48,248 nucleotides of DNA from Pseudomonas viridiflava (GCF_001642795.1 NZ_LKEH01000021.1:405-48652); one strand, 5' to 3'; shown: positions 1 through 8,535, counted from the first letter of the stretch. Notes: generated by a model not told the origin, from the letters alone. Numbers and translations: made by a program.

Positions 1-53
1 ACGGACGTGTGTATAACGATGAGCGCCCTGCGTGGTAACGATCCGCCAAGACC

Positions 54-1274
54 TTACAACCTCGCCAGCTCCGGCAAATCCCCCGACAACCCCAGCGCCT
101 CGCGGACGAACAGTGCCTTGGCTTCCGGCAGCTTGTTGACCACTTTGAGCCCGGTGTTGCGCAGCCAGCGCAGCGGCAGCGGGTCAGCCTGAAACAGACG
201 CTCAAAGCCTTCCATCGCGGCCATCAGCGCCAGGTTGTGCGGCATGCGGCGGCGCTCGTAGCGACCCAGCACGCGCACGTCCGACAGCAACTCGCCACGT
301 GCTGCTGCATGAGTCAGCACTTCGGCCAGCACGGCGGCGTCGAGAAACCCGAGGTTCACGCCCTGCCCGGCCAGCGGGTGAATGGTGTGCGCTGCGTCGC
401 CGATCAGGGCAAGGCCTTTGGCGACGTAGCGTTTGGCGTGGCGCTGACGCAGCGGGACGCACAAACGTGCATCGACTGCCAGCACCTGCCCCAAGCGCCC
501 TTCAAATGCCTGTTCAAGCTCCTTGCAGAACACTTCATCGGTCACTGCCATCAGCCGCTCGGACTCGGCCGGCGTCACCGACCAGACAATCGAACTCCAA
601 TGCTCGCCTTCACGATCAAGCGGCAGAAACGCCAGCGGCCCTTCGTCGGTGAAACGTTGCCAGGCGGTCTTTCTGTTCGGTTCGGCCGTGCGCACGCTGG
701 TCACGATTGCGTTGTGCAGGTAATCCCATTCGCGGGTCGGCGTGCCGGTCAAACGGCGCACGGCGGAGTTCGCGCCATCGGCAGCCACGACCAGCGGAGC
801 GCGCAGCTTGTGGCCGTCAGACAGGGTCAGCAGCCAGTCATCGCCGGAATAGCGCATCTGCTCCAGCCGCGCGTTGGCCAACAGACCGATATCGCTGTCA
901 TGCAGGCGGTCGAGCAATGCGTCCTGAACCACACGGTTTTCGACGATGTGACCGAGCACATCGGCGTGCACGCTGGAGGCGGAGAAGTGGATCTGCCCGG
1001 TGCCGCTGCCGTCCCACACATGCATGTGGCTGTAGGGGCTGACGCGCCGTCCGGCGATGCCTTCCCACACGTCGAGGCGCTGCAGAATCCGCTGGCTGGC
1101 CGCCGACAGGGCACTGACCCGCGGCTCGAACGTGGAGTCCGCGTCAAACGGCTTGACGCTCAACGCACCGCCATCGACCACGATGACGTCCAGGCCACTG
1201 CCTTGCAGGGCCAGCGCAAGGGCGCTGCCGACCATGCCGGCACCGACGATCAGCACATCTGCACGCGTTTCCAT
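54..1274 (-). CDS. ubiI: Ubiquinone-biosynthesis FAD monooxygenase UbiI (VisC type)
   Basis: Class A flavoprotein monooxygenase of 406 residues that should hydroxylate C5 of the polyprenyl-phenol ring during aerobic ubiquinone synthesis. The N-terminus METRADVLIVGAGMVGSAL holds the GxGxxG dinucleotide fold. A DG motif (VVAADGANSAVRR) sits near the middle, and the GD motif LIGDAAHTIHPLAGQGVN near residue 290 contacts the FAD ribityl chain. The call of UbiI over UbiH or UbiF rests on position: it is third in pepP-ubiH-ubiI, the E. coli order. An alternative start at 1331 overlaps the ubiH stop and has a GGGGA ribosome site, adding 19 low-complexity residues. I chose 1274 because the Rossmann strand begins there. 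Family certain, isozyme likely. Confidence 0.9.
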   Translation of the reverse strand: METRADVLIVGAGMVGSALALALQGSGLDVIVVDGGALSVKPFDADSTFEPRVSALSAASQRILQRLDVWEGIAGRRVSPYSHMHVWDGSGTGQIHFSASSVHADVLGHIVENRVVQDALLDRLHDSDIGLLANARLEQMRYSGDDWLLTLSDGHKLRAPLVVAADGANSAVRRLTGTPTREWDYLHNAIVTSVRTAEPNRKTAWQRFTDEGPLAFLPLDREGEHWSSIVWSVTPAESERLMAVTDEVFCKELEQAFEGRLGQVLAVDARLCVPLRQRHAKRYVAKGLALIGDAAHTIHPLAGQGVNLGFLDAAVLAEVLTHAAARGELLSDVRVLGRYERRRMPHNLALMAAMEGFERLFQADPLPLRWLRNTGLKVVNKLPEAKALFVREALGLSGDLPELARL

Positions 1275-1323
1275 GTTCACACCGTTCCCGCTTGCGGCCG
1301 CAGCCGTGTTGAAAGTGCCTGGC

Positions 1324-2511
1324 TCAGACATCGGTTCGTGTCCCCAGACCCATCGCCTGACGGGCAAACCAGCGCTTGGCGGTGGGCAGCAGATCCAGCC
1401 CCAGCAGACCAAGGTTGCGACCTGTGGTCACCGCCGACTGCGTGCTGCCGAACAGGCGCGTCACTTTGTCACTGAAACCCACGGTCAATTGCTGATCGGC
1501 ACGTTGACGCTCACGATAGATCTGCAGCGTTGCCAGATCACCCAGCGCCGCGTCGCTGTCGAGAAGCGTCTCAGCGAGCGCATCGGCATCGCGCAACGAC
1601 AGGTTGAAACCCTGCCCGGCAATCGGGTGCAGGCTGTGCGCAGCGTTGCCGAGAATCACCAGATGCGAGCGCACCTGCTCTTCGGCTTCCACCAGCGCGA
1701 GCGGATACACATGCCGCGCGCCGACCTGACGCAAGGTGCCGAGGCGGTAGCCGAACACGCCCTGCAGCTCTTCCAGAAAACTGCGGTCATCCAGCTCGGC
1801 AAGGCGCTGGGTGTCATTGCCACGACGCGTCCAGACCAATGCGCAACGATTGTCCGGCAATGGCAGCAGGGCCATCGGGCCGTCATCGGTAAAGCGTTCG
1901 AACGCCTGACCGCAGTGAGCTTCACTTGGCGTGATGTTGGCGATCAATGCGCTCTGATCGTAGGGCGTCTGCCTTACACCGATGCCCAACTGCTCGCGCA
2001 GACTGGAGCGGCCGCCGTCAGCCAGCACAGCAAGATCGCATTCCAGTTCGGTTTCGTCGGCCAGCGTCAGGCGATACCCATCCGCCAACGGCTGCATGCT
2101 GCGCACCTCGGCGGGCACGCGCCAGCTGACGACGTCACGGTCCAGTCCGGCCCACAGGCACTGCCCCAGCCAGGCGTTTTCAACCACGTAACCGAGTGCA
2201 GGCACGCCTTCCTCGATTGCCGACAGACGCGTCGCACCGAAGCGGCCACGGTCGGACACCTGAATCTGCAGAATCGGCTCGGCCCGGCGCGATATCTGCT
2301 GCCAGACGCCAAGACGCTCATAAATACGACGCGCCCCAAACGACAGCGCCGAGGAGCGGGCGTCATAGCTGGGCTGATACGTTTCGCCTGGCGCGAACGG
2401 TTCGATCAGAACGATTTTCCAGCCACGTGCCTTGGCGCCTGCCTGCAAGGCAAGCGCAAGGCTCGCGCCGACCAGTCCGCCACCGACGATGGCTATGTTG
2501 AAACGGCTCAT
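1324..2511 (-). CDS. ubiH: 2-polyprenyl-6-methoxyphenol hydroxylase UbiH
   Basis: FAD-dependent monooxygenase of 395 residues, paralogous to the downstream ubiI product, assigned to the C1 hydroxylation step of ubiquinone synthesis. It starts MSRFNIAIVGGGLVGASLAL, a Rossmann FAD fold. LAVLADGGRSSLREQLGI gives the DG motif, and ILGNAAHSLHPIAGQGFNL the GD-type motif with N in place of the usual GD aspartate position, a common UbiH variation. The start codon overlaps the pepP stop as ATGA, so translational coupling is likely. Family members work in the cytosolic Ubi complex. Confidence is high because both sequence and gene order agree. Confidence 0.93.
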   Translation of the reverse strand: MSRFNIAIVGGGLVGASLALALQAGAKARGWKIVLIEPFAPGETYQPSYDARSSALSFGARRIYERLGVWQQISRRAEPILQIQVSDRGRFGATRLSAIEEGVPALGYVVENAWLGQCLWAGLDRDVVSWRVPAEVRSMQPLADGYRLTLADETELECDLAVLADGGRSSLREQLGIGVRQTPYDQSALIANITPSEAHCGQAFERFTDDGPMALLPLPDNRCALVWTRRGNDTQRLAELDDRSFLEELQGVFGYRLGTLRQVGARHVYPLALVEAEEQVRSHLVILGNAAHSLHPIAGQGFNLSLRDADALAETLLDSDAALGDLATLQIYRERQRADQQLTVGFSDKVTRLFGSTQSAVTTGRNLGLLGLDLLPTAKRWFARQAMGLGTRTDV

Positions 2512-3842
2512 GCTGCCTGAACCCGTGAGGCGGCCATCAGTGCTTCGATCTCGGCCACTGTCTTGGGTACGTCGCCGGAAAGCACTTCACAGCCTTTCTT
2601 GGTTACCACCACGTCGTCCTCGATACGCACGCCGATACCTCGCCATTTCTTTGCGACATTCAGATTGTCTGGAGACACGTAAATGCCGGGTTCCACGGTC
2701 AGCGCCATGCCGACTTCCAGCACGCGCCATTCTCCGCCGACCTTGTATTCGCCCACATCGTGCACGTCCATGCCCAGCCAGTGCCCGGCCCGGTGCATGT
2801 AGAACGCCTTGTAGGCTTCGTCTTCAATCAACTGGTTCACGTCGCCCTGCAACAGACCCAGCTCGACAAGCCCGGCGGTAATTACCTGGACCGTCGCTTC
2901 ATGCGCCTGGTTCCAGTGCTTGCCCGGACCGATGGCCTCGAAGGCCGCGTATTGGGATTTGAGCACCAGTTCGTAGATGGCCTTCTGTTCTGGCGAGAAC
3001 GTGCCACTGACAGGAAAAGTGCGCGTGATATCGCTGGCGTAACAGTCGATTTCGCAACCGGCGTCGATCAGCACCAGATCGCCGTCCTTGAGGGCCGCAT
3101 CGTTCTGCTGGTAATGCAGGATGCAGGCATTGCGGCCCGAGGCGACAATGGAGCCGTAGGCTGGCATCTTCGCGCCGCCTTTGCGGAATTCATAATCCAG
3201 CTCGGCTTCAAGGCTGAACTCATGCAGCCCGGCCCGGCAGGCCTGCATGGCCCGCACGTGAGCACGCGCAGAAATCAGTGCGGCGCCACGCATCACCTTG
3301 ATCTCGGCGGCCGACTTGTACAGGCGCATGTCATGCAGCAGATGATCCAGCGCGACAAATTCGTTGGGCGGCTGTGCGCCCAGGTGCGCCTTGGAACGGA
3401 TCACGTTGATCCACTCCATCAGGTGGCGATCAAACTCAGGGTTGCTGCCCATCGCCGAGTACACCCGGTCTCGGCCTTCAATCAGGCCTGGCAGGATGTC
3501 GTCGATATCGCTGATCGGAAACGCATCGTCCGCGCCGAAATCACGAATCGCGCCTTCCTGCCCGGCACGCAGACCTTCCCACAGCTCGCGCTCGGCATTG
3601 CGTTCACGGCAGAACAGCACGTACTCGCCATACTCACGACCCGGAATCAGCACAACCACGGCTTCCGGTTCCGGAAAACCGCTCAGGTACTGAAAATCAC
3701 TGTCCTGACGATAGACGTGCTCGACATCACGATTGCGAATCGCCACAGCCGCAGCCGGCAGAATCGCAATGCTGTTGGGCTCCATCTGGGCCATCAGGGC
3801 TTTGCGTCGGCGGGCGTATTCGGCCTTGGGTATATGGATCAT
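2508..3842 (-). CDS. pepP: Xaa-Pro aminopeptidase II
   Basis: Metallopeptidase of 444 residues that removes an N-terminal residue preceding proline. The start MIHIPKAEYARRRKALMAQM is the usual PepP beginning; an upstream in-frame ATG would add 39 residues unlike the family. The C-terminal pita-bread domain carries the dinuclear manganese ligands in order: DAGCEIDCYASDITRTFPV (two Asp), HRAGHWLGMDVHDVG (His), LTVEPGIY (Glu) and GVRIEDDVVV (Glu). It is first of the pepP-ubiH-ubiI run and overlaps ubiH by 4 nt. A peptidase with ubiquinone hydroxylases is an old, conserved arrangement and need not mean a shared pathway. Confidence 0.95.
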   Translation of the reverse strand: MIHIPKAEYARRRKALMAQMEPNSIAILPAAAVAIRNRDVEHVYRQDSDFQYLSGFPEPEAVVVLIPGREYGEYVLFCRERNAERELWEGLRAGQEGAIRDFGADDAFPISDIDDILPGLIEGRDRVYSAMGSNPEFDRHLMEWINVIRSKAHLGAQPPNEFVALDHLLHDMRLYKSAAEIKVMRGAALISARAHVRAMQACRAGLHEFSLEAELDYEFRKGGAKMPAYGSIVASGRNACILHYQQNDAALKDGDLVLIDAGCEIDCYASDITRTFPVSGTFSPEQKAIYELVLKSQYAAFEAIGPGKHWNQAHEATVQVITAGLVELGLLQGDVNQLIEDEAYKAFYMHRAGHWLGMDVHDVGEYKVGGEWRVLEVGMALTVEPGIYVSPDNLNVAKKWRGIGVRIEDDVVVTKKGCEVLSGDVPKTVAEIEALMAASRVQAA

Positions 3843-3913
3843 CGGCAACGTATGTCCTGATGGCGCGCATCGGTCGAAGCCTTGGGCATCAACCGATACG
3901 CAATGATGGGCAA

Positions 3914-4468
3914 TCAGTGCAGGGAAGGCTTGGGTTCCGGCGTGGCGGGCTTGTTGCACTCGGTGAACAGCAACAGCGGCGCAACGCGCAGGTATTCCAT
4001 GACTTCCATGTAATCGGTTTCGCCGTCCTCGGACTCTTCCAGCGCGTCCTGAACCTGGGCAATGGCGGCCAGATCCTGCAGAACTTCGGTTGCCTCGATG
4101 CTCAGCACCTTGTCACCCGCTGCCAGACCGAAGCCCGACAGGAAACCCTGGCACCACTGACCCAGCGCAGCAGCGCGGTCGGCCAGCGGCTCGTCGTCGC
4201 CCGGCAGCAACAGGACCACGGTCATGTCGTCGCTGGTGAGTTCGCCCTTGACCATTTCCTGCAGGCCGATCAGCGCCTGGCGGACGTTGTCTTCCGGCTC
4301 GGTTTCGAGCAGCACAGAGGCGTCGGCAAACCAGCCTTCGTTGTCGAAGCCTGCGCCCGCGCAGCTGCGGCCCAGCAGCAGGCCATGAAGTTCAGCGGGA
4401 GAAACCGGATGGCCACTGCCGTTGAGCAGAGTGGCGAATGCTTTGTACGGAGAATTCTGAATGGGCAT
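3914..4468 (-). CDS. YgfB/YecA family protein (UPF0149)
   Basis: A 184-residue acidic, all-helical protein beginning [19 protein letters not shown]. The segment [18 protein letters not shown] is the family hallmark found in E. coli YgfB and in P. aeruginosa YgfB. Work on the P. aeruginosa protein links it to repression of an anti-activator pathway affecting ampDh3 and beta-lactam resistance; whether that applies here is inference. It lies 71 nt upstream of pepP on the same strand and probably heads that operon. It is divergent from the zapA pair across a 149-nt gap. Confidence 0.85.
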   Translation of the reverse strand: MPIQNSPYKAFATLLNGSGHPVSPAELHGLLLGRSCAGAGFDNEGWFADASVLLETEPEDNVRQALIGLQEMVKGELTSDDMTVVLLLPGDDEPLADRAAALGQWCQGFLSGFGLAAGDKVLSIEATEVLQDLAAIAQVQDALEESEDGETDYMEVMEYLRVAPLLLFTECNKPATPEPKPSLH

Positions 4469-4617
4469 GGGTAGCTAGTCGCCAAACGGCGCAATGTCTA
4501 GAATGAAGGCCTTGTATCCTAGACTATCCGCGCGCCAAGATCATCAACGCGACGGTTTGGGCCTGAGCGTGAACACGACACCCCTGCCATTCATCAGAAA
4601 GTACTCAGTGGAAAACA
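4469..4617. promoter_or_regulatory. Divergent promoter region with GTCTAG/CTAGAC inverted repeat
   Basis: This 149-nt gap separates the ygfB-like gene (minus) from the zapA pair (plus). It contains an inverted repeat, GTCTAG near 4496 and CTAGAC near 4519, arms about 16 nt apart, with TATCCT-like and TTGTAT-like hexamers inside. It must hold promoters for both operons; which hexamers are used cannot be decided from sequence. Confidence 0.4.
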
Positions 4618-4827
4618 ATGGAAGACACCGACCTGCAAGCGCTGATGAAACGAGTGGAGCTGCTGCTCAGGCACGCCGAGCAACTTAAATCCCAAAACGC
4701 ACTCCTATTAGCTCAGGAAAAGTCCTGGCGCGAGGAACGCGCCCACCTCATTGAAAAGAACGAAATCGCCCGGCAGAAGGTCGAGTCAATGATTTCGCGC
4801 CTCAAAGCTTTGGAGCAAGACTCATGA
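4618..4827 (+). CDS. Coiled-coil cell-division partner, TIGR02449 family (ZapB-like)
   Basis: A 69-residue, highly charged, almost entirely helical protein starting MEDTDLQALMKRVELLL. Heptad-like spacing of leucines and valines predicts a coiled coil over most of its length. Its stop overlaps the zapA start as ATGA, so the two are translationally coupled. The TIGR02449 family almost always sits immediately 5' of zapA in gammaproteobacteria, and a ZapB-like role bridging ZapA-FtsZ is often proposed. The family match is confident; the function is inference. Confidence 0.85.
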   Translation: MEDTDLQALMKRVELLLRHAEQLKSQNALLLAQEKSWREERAHLIEKNEIARQKVESMISRLKALEQDS

Positions 4828-5153
4828 GTAATGGCAACAGCGTGACCGTTCAGATCCTCGACAAGGAATATTCCATCATCTGCCCTCAGGAAGAGCGCAC
4901 CAATCTGGTCAGCGCCGCCCGCTACCTGGATGGAAAGATGCGAGAAATCCGTAGCAGCGGCAAAGTCATCGGTGCCGACCGCATCGCAGTAATGGCCGCT
5001 CTGAATATCACTCACGACCTGCTGCACAAGCAGGATCTGCCTGATGTACAGGCCAGCGGCTCAACCCGTGAACAGGTTCGCGATCTGCTCGACAAGGTCG
5101 ATCTGGTGCTCGCCACCGACACGCCCGGCACACCGGATTCAACACGGGGCTGA
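4824..5153 (+). CDS. zapA: Cell division protein ZapA
   Basis: A 109-residue FtsZ-ring-associated protein. The N-terminal domain (VTVQILDKEYSIICPQEE, then LVSAARYLDGKMREIRSSGK) matches the ZapA fold. The remainder is a helix-rich tail expected to form the antiparallel coiled coil that cross-links FtsZ protofilaments. GGAG about 8 nt upstream supports the ATG at 4824. It is followed directly by 6S RNA and the cyclo-ligase gene, the standard gammaproteobacterial order, which strengthens the call. Confidence 0.93.
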   Translation: MSNGNSVTVQILDKEYSIICPQEERTNLVSAARYLDGKMREIRSSGKVIGADRIAVMAALNITHDLLHKQDLPDVQASGSTREQVRDLLDKVDLVLATDTPGTPDSTRG

Positions 5154-5172
5154 TTATTTCGGGGCATTTCTG

Positions 5173-5178
5173 TATACT
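5173..5178 (+). promoter_or_regulatory. -10 box of the 6S RNA promoter
   Basis: TATACT lies 7-8 nt before the inferred 6S RNA 5' end and after the zapA stop. The match to the sigma-70 -10 consensus is good. No clear -35 is visible. Confidence 0.55.
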
Positions 5179-5185
5179 TGCGCTG

Positions 5186-5366
5186 CTCCCTGGAGTGCTT
5201 GCCAGTCGGTCATGTCCCTGAGCCGATACGCACAACCACGGGGGTTGCACGTTGGGGTTGGTGTGCATGTCCGCTCGACGGAAAGCCTTAAAACCTCCTG
5301 CAATCTCCACCTTGAACTTTCGGGTTCAAGGGCTACACCGACAGCGGTTCGTCGGGGAGTCCTCAT
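5186..5366 (+). ncRNA. ssrS: 6S RNA
   Basis: This global RNA binds the RNA polymerase sigma-70 holoenzyme and mimics an open promoter. The segment between zapA and fau shows its conserved blocks: GTCCCTGAGCCGATA near 5215, GGAAAGCCTTAAAACCTCC near 5280, and CTTGAACTTTCGGGTTCAAG near 5311, which forms the apical hairpin. CTCCC near 5187 can pair with GGGGAG near 5354 to close the long rod. A TATACT -10 box at 5173-5178 sets the 5' end within a few bases. Ends are approximate. Open frames across this interval are spurious. Confidence 0.92.
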
Positions 5367-5464
5367 TCAATCCATTGCCAGCCAACTGTCTGGCAATGTC
5401 GATCCTGCCTTGATACGCACCTCAAGGATCAATCTTCCGGATCAGCCTGCATGACCTCTCGCTC

Positions 5465-6076
5465 ATGACCAGCGCACCTTCACTCTCACGCCCGCAATTG
5501 CGCCGCCAACTGCGCAAGGCCCGTCGATCCCTGACCCGCAGCCAGCAACGTGAAGCCGCCCGTGGCCTCTATCGGCAACTGGCGCAGCATCCCTTGTTCC
5601 GACGCGCCCGACATGTCTCGCTGTACCTGCCCATGGACGGTGAGATCGACCCCCGTTTGTTACTGCGTGCGGCACAGCGTCGCGGCAAGGCGACTTATCT
5701 ACCCGTTCTCAATGCCTGGCCAAGAACCCGCATGGTGTTTCAGCGCGTGCGCCCCGGCGAGAAATTCAAACCCAACCGCTTTCGCATCCCCGAGCCGCGT
5801 ATCAATCGCGCAAAGCAGCGCAGGATTTGGGCACTCGATCTGGTGCTGATGCCGCTGGTGGGGTTCGATGACGAAGGCGGACGCCTGGGAATGGGAGGCG
5901 GCTTCTATGACCGCAGCCTGGCGTACCGGGCGCGCAGAAGCACATGGCGCAAGCCGGTGCTGCTCGGTCTGGCTCATGAGTGTCAGAAGGTGGAGCGATT
6001 GGCGCAGGCCAGCTGGGATGTCCCATTGCAGGGAACGGTATCGGACAAGCGCTGGTATCTGGCTCAGGCACTCTGA
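5465..6076 (+). CDS. fau: 5-formyltetrahydrofolate cyclo-ligase
   Basis: A 203-residue enzyme (YgfA/MTHFS) that uses ATP to convert 5-formyl-THF to 5,10-methenyl-THF. The N-terminal helix QLRRQLRKARRSLTRSQQ is basic as usual. The C-terminal half has the catalytic loop GRLGMGGGFYDRSL (glycines and YDR bind ATP and folate), preceded by LDLVLMPLVGFD. It lies about 100 nt downstream of 6S RNA, and in E. coli the two are co-transcribed. An ATG 14 nt upstream closes after five codons, so 5465 is the start. Ribosome site weak. Confidence 0.93.
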   Translation: MTSAPSLSRPQLRRQLRKARRSLTRSQQREAARGLYRQLAQHPLFRRARHVSLYLPMDGEIDPRLLLRAAQRRGKATYLPVLNAWPRTRMVFQRVRPGEKFKPNRFRIPEPRINRAKQRRIWALDLVLMPLVGFDDEGGRLGMGGGFYDRSLAYRARRSTWRKPVLLGLAHECQKVERLAQASWDVPLQGTVSDKRWYLAQAL

Positions 6077-6142
6077 CCGGTCAGGCTTCGTGGCGAAGGC
6101 GTGTAGTGGTCAGAGCGAGACGGGGCGTATCGAGGGGGATAA

Positions 6143-6295
6143 TCAGTACCGACCGGGCACTTTCTGCTGTTGCTGGGTAATCTCGACAGGCATGTCTTCC
6201 TTGCTTGTCCACAGGCTTTGCGCATAACCGGTTGTCACGACACCCAAGCCAAACAATACGACCAGAATCCAGAGTAAATCAGGCTTGCGTTTCAT
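6143..6295 (-). CDS. Small single-pass membrane protein, 50 residues
   Basis: This minus-strand frame is short and easily missed. It reads MKRKPDLLWILVVLFGLGVV, then TTGYAQSLWTSKEDMPVEIT, then QQQQKVPGRY. It has a basic N-terminus, one hydrophobic segment of about 16 residues and a polar tail. An ideal ribosome site, AAGGAGG, sits 7 nt upstream of the ATG. Topology is probably a signal anchor with the tail in the periplasm. It is convergent with fau and divergent from the EVE gene. I recognise no function; small proteins of this shape are often annotated only as hypothetical. The ribosome site and composition make it credible. Confidence 0.72.
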   Translation of the reverse strand: MKRKPDLLWILVVLFGLGVVTTGYAQSLWTSKEDMPVEITQQQQKVPGRY

Positions 6296-6478
6296 TGACT
6301 GCCCTCCTTAGGCAAATCAATACGGTGTCAGCAGCGGTTTTCTACGAGCCGTGCAGCAGCGTGGTGCTTAAAGGGCGGCATTCTGCGATAACGTGAACCA
6401 GTACGCAAATGCTGGCGCCAACCGACTGTCGGTTTGTCATAAAACCCACATGAACTTATTACTTGAGGAGCAACCGCA

Positions 6479-6928
6479 ATGGCCTATTGGCTGATGAAGT
6501 CCGAGCCCGACGAGCTCTCGATCAGCGATCTGAAGCGCTTGGGCAAGGCCCGCTGGGATGGCGTACGCAACTATCAGGCGCGCAACTTCATCAGGTCCAT
6601 GGCGGTTGGTGATGAATTCTTTTTCTACCATTCCAGCTGCCCCGAGCCAGGCATCGCGGGGATCGCGAAGATCACTGAAGCCGCTTACCCCGACCCTACC
6701 GCGCTGGACCCTGACAGCCATTACCACGACGCCAAAGCCACACCTGAAAAGAATCCATGGAGCGCCGTTGACGTGGAGTTCGTGGAACACTTCGGCAAAG
6801 TCCTGGGCCTCGGCTACCTGAAACAGCAAAGTCAGCTGGAGCAACTGCCTCTGGTGCAAAAGGGTAGCCGACTTTCGGTCATGCCGGTCACCGCCGAACA
6901 ATGGGCGGCGATTCTGGCGTTGCGCTGA
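6479..6928 (+). CDS. EVE domain-containing protein
   Basis: A 149-residue protein that is a single EVE (PUA-like) domain, as in eukaryotic THYN1. It starts MAYWLMKSEPDELSISDL, and the segment WDGVRNYQARNFIRSMAVGDEFFFYHSSC is characteristic. EVE domains bind modified bases in DNA or RNA and form an aromatic cage; the natural ligand here is unknown. GAGGAG 7-8 nt upstream fixes the start. Convergent with the FliL-like gene, ending 6 nt from its stop. Family confident, role open. Confidence 0.88.
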   Translation: MAYWLMKSEPDELSISDLKRLGKARWDGVRNYQARNFIRSMAVGDEFFFYHSSCPEPGIAGIAKITEAAYPDPTALDPDSHYHDAKATPEKNPWSAVDVEFVEHFGKVLGLGYLKQQSQLEQLPLVQKGSRLSVMPVTAEQWAAILALR

Positions 6929-6934
6929 TCAGGC

Positions 6935-7339
6935 TTACTGGACGATGAAGTTGTTGAACAGCAGGTCTTCAACGACCGGCTTGCCCTCTTCATCGTTCAT
7001 GACGCGCTGGACCTGCTTGAGCGCTTCCTGACGGATGTTCTCTTTCGCTTCAGCGCTGCTCATGGTGTCCACGGTCTGCTGCGTGAACAGCGACACCAAC
7101 TGATTGCGAATCAACGCATCATTGCGCTTCACAGCCGCTTCAGCGTCGGCACCGGTGACACGCAGGGCGATGTCAGCCTTGTAGACGCGCAGCTTGGGGC
7201 CGCCATCCAGCGCGTAATTGCCCACGAACGGTGGTGTCAGGGAAACATACGCCGCCTTGGGCGGACCTTCTTCCTTGGCTTCTTCCTGCGCCATGACGGG
7301 CAACGACAAGGCCAGCAACATCAGAATCCACGCTTTCAC
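6935..7339 (-). CDS. FliL-like exported protein
   Basis: The preferred start is a GTG at 7339, read as MKAWILMLLALSLPVMAQEE, because the ribosome site AAGGAG lies 6 nt before it. The ATG at 7354 would place that site inside the coding region. The 134-residue product has a signal peptide cleaved near MAQ-EE, then a C-terminal FliL-type domain (YVSLTPPFVGNYALDG; LRVYKADIALRV; ending FNNFIVQ). FliL proteins stabilise flagellar stators, but this copy is not near flagellar genes and has a cleavable signal rather than a membrane anchor. It may serve another periplasmic purpose. Confidence 0.82.
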   Translation of the reverse strand: MKAWILMLLALSLPVMAQEEAKEEGPPKAAYVSLTPPFVGNYALDGGPKLRVYKADIALRVTGADAEAAVKRNDALIRNQLVSLFTQQTVDTMSSAEAKENIRQEALKQVQRVMNDEEGKPVVEDLLFNNFIVQ

Positions 7340-7481
7340 AGTCCACTCCTTCATTCGGTTTGCCGCATAGCTTATACAGCCGATATAGCTTATGTGTACT
7401 TATCAGGCCGAGTCATGCTCATTGACCCGCACACCCGCTTAACTGACTTTATCGGCCATCTCTGGAAAAGGAATAGCCCCG
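7340..7481. promoter_or_regulatory. Divergent promoter interval, FliL-like / quinone oxidoreductase
   Basis: A 142-nt gap between divergent genes that must contain both promoters. It is AT-richer than its surroundings, with the near-repeat CATAGCTTATACAGC / ATATAGCTTATGTG at about 7366-7394. No consensus box pair is convincing. Confidence 0.3.
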
Positions 7482-8459
7482 ATGAAAGCCCTCTTGTGCA
7501 AAGCCTTCGGCCCCGCCAGCACGCTGGTGCTCGAAGATATCCCTGCGCCTGACATCAAGAAGAACGAAATCCTGCTCGACGTCCACGCCGCCGGGGTCAA
7601 CTTTCCAGACACCCTCATCATAGAAGGTAAATACCAGTTCAAGCCGCCCTTCCCCTTTTCACCAGGTGGCGAAGCAGCCGGCGTGATCTCGGCGGTCGGG
7701 GAAAACGTCACCCACCTCAAACCCGGCGACCGCGTCATGGCCCTCACCGGCTGGGGCAGCTTCGCCGAGCAGGTCGCCGTGCCGAACTACAACGTGCTGC
7801 CCATTCCCGAAAGCATGGACTTCACCATAGCCGCCGCCTTCAGCATGACCTATGGCACCTCGATGCACGCCCTCAAGCAACGCGCCAACCTTCAGCCCGG
7901 CGAAACCCTGCTGGTGCTCGGTGCCTCTGGTGGCGTCGGCCTGGCTGCGGTAGAAATCGGCAAGGCGCTGGGTGCACGCGTCATCGCCGCTGCAAGCTCG
8001 GCAGAGAAACTTGAAGTCGCCAAAAACGCAGGCGCCGACGAACTCATCAACTACACCGACACCAGCCTCAAGGATGAAATCAAACGCCTCACCAACGGCA
8101 ACGGCGCCGACGTGATCTACGACCCGGTCGGCGGCGACCTCTTCGACCAGGCCATCCGCGCCATCGCCTGGAACGGACGCCTGCTGGTCGTGGGCTTCGC
8201 CAGCGGCCGCATTCCCGAACTGCCGGTCAACCTGGCCTTGCTCAAAGGCGCTTCGGTCGTGGGGGTGTTCTGGGGTTCCTTTGCACAGCGCCAGCCGCAG
8301 GATAACGCCGCGAACTTCAAGCAACTGTTTGCGTGGTTTGAGGAAGGGAAGCTGAAGCCGCTGGTATCGCAGGTCTATCCGCTGGAGCGAGCTGGTGAGG
8401 CGATTGATGCGTTGGGGGGAAGGCGGGCTGTGGGGAAGGTGGTGGTTTCGATTGGCTGA
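7482..8459 (+). CDS. NADPH:quinone oxidoreductase family protein (zinc-free MDR)
   Basis: A 325-residue medium-chain reductase. The GroES-like N-terminal half includes HAAGVNFPDTLIIEGKY, typical of quinone reductase/crotonase-type members that lack the zinc ligands. The Rossmann half carries VLGASGGVGLAAVEIGKALG (AxxGxxG) and a following AAASSAEKLEVAKNAGADE that should bind NADPH. The substrate is probably a quinone or enal; this cannot be settled from sequence. AAGGA about 9 nt upstream supports the start. It appears monocistronic. Confidence 0.85.
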   Translation: MKALLCKAFGPASTLVLEDIPAPDIKKNEILLDVHAAGVNFPDTLIIEGKYQFKPPFPFSPGGEAAGVISAVGENVTHLKPGDRVMALTGWGSFAEQVAVPNYNVLPIPESMDFTIAAAFSMTYGTSMHALKQRANLQPGETLLVLGASGGVGLAAVEIGKALGARVIAAASSAEKLEVAKNAGADELINYTDTSLKDEIKRLTNGNGADVIYDPVGGDLFDQAIRAIAWNGRLLVVGFASGRIPELPVNLALLKGASVVGVFWGSFAQRQPQDNAANFKQLFAWFEEGKLKPLVSQVYPLERAGEAIDALGGRRAVGKVVVSIG

Positions 8460-8535
8460 GATATCTGGAACCCAGGCTCGCGGGGTCGGGCATCGTTTTT
8501 ATAGCGATATATCTCACAGAATCATCAGTTTCTTC

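Noticed and set aside
237..1475. 412-residue plus-strand open frame across ubiI
   Set aside because: Antisense shadow of a well-supported gene; high GC suppresses stop codons in this genome.
5044..5454. Open frame over zapA end and 6S RNA
   Set aside because: The interval is explained by 6S RNA structure and position.
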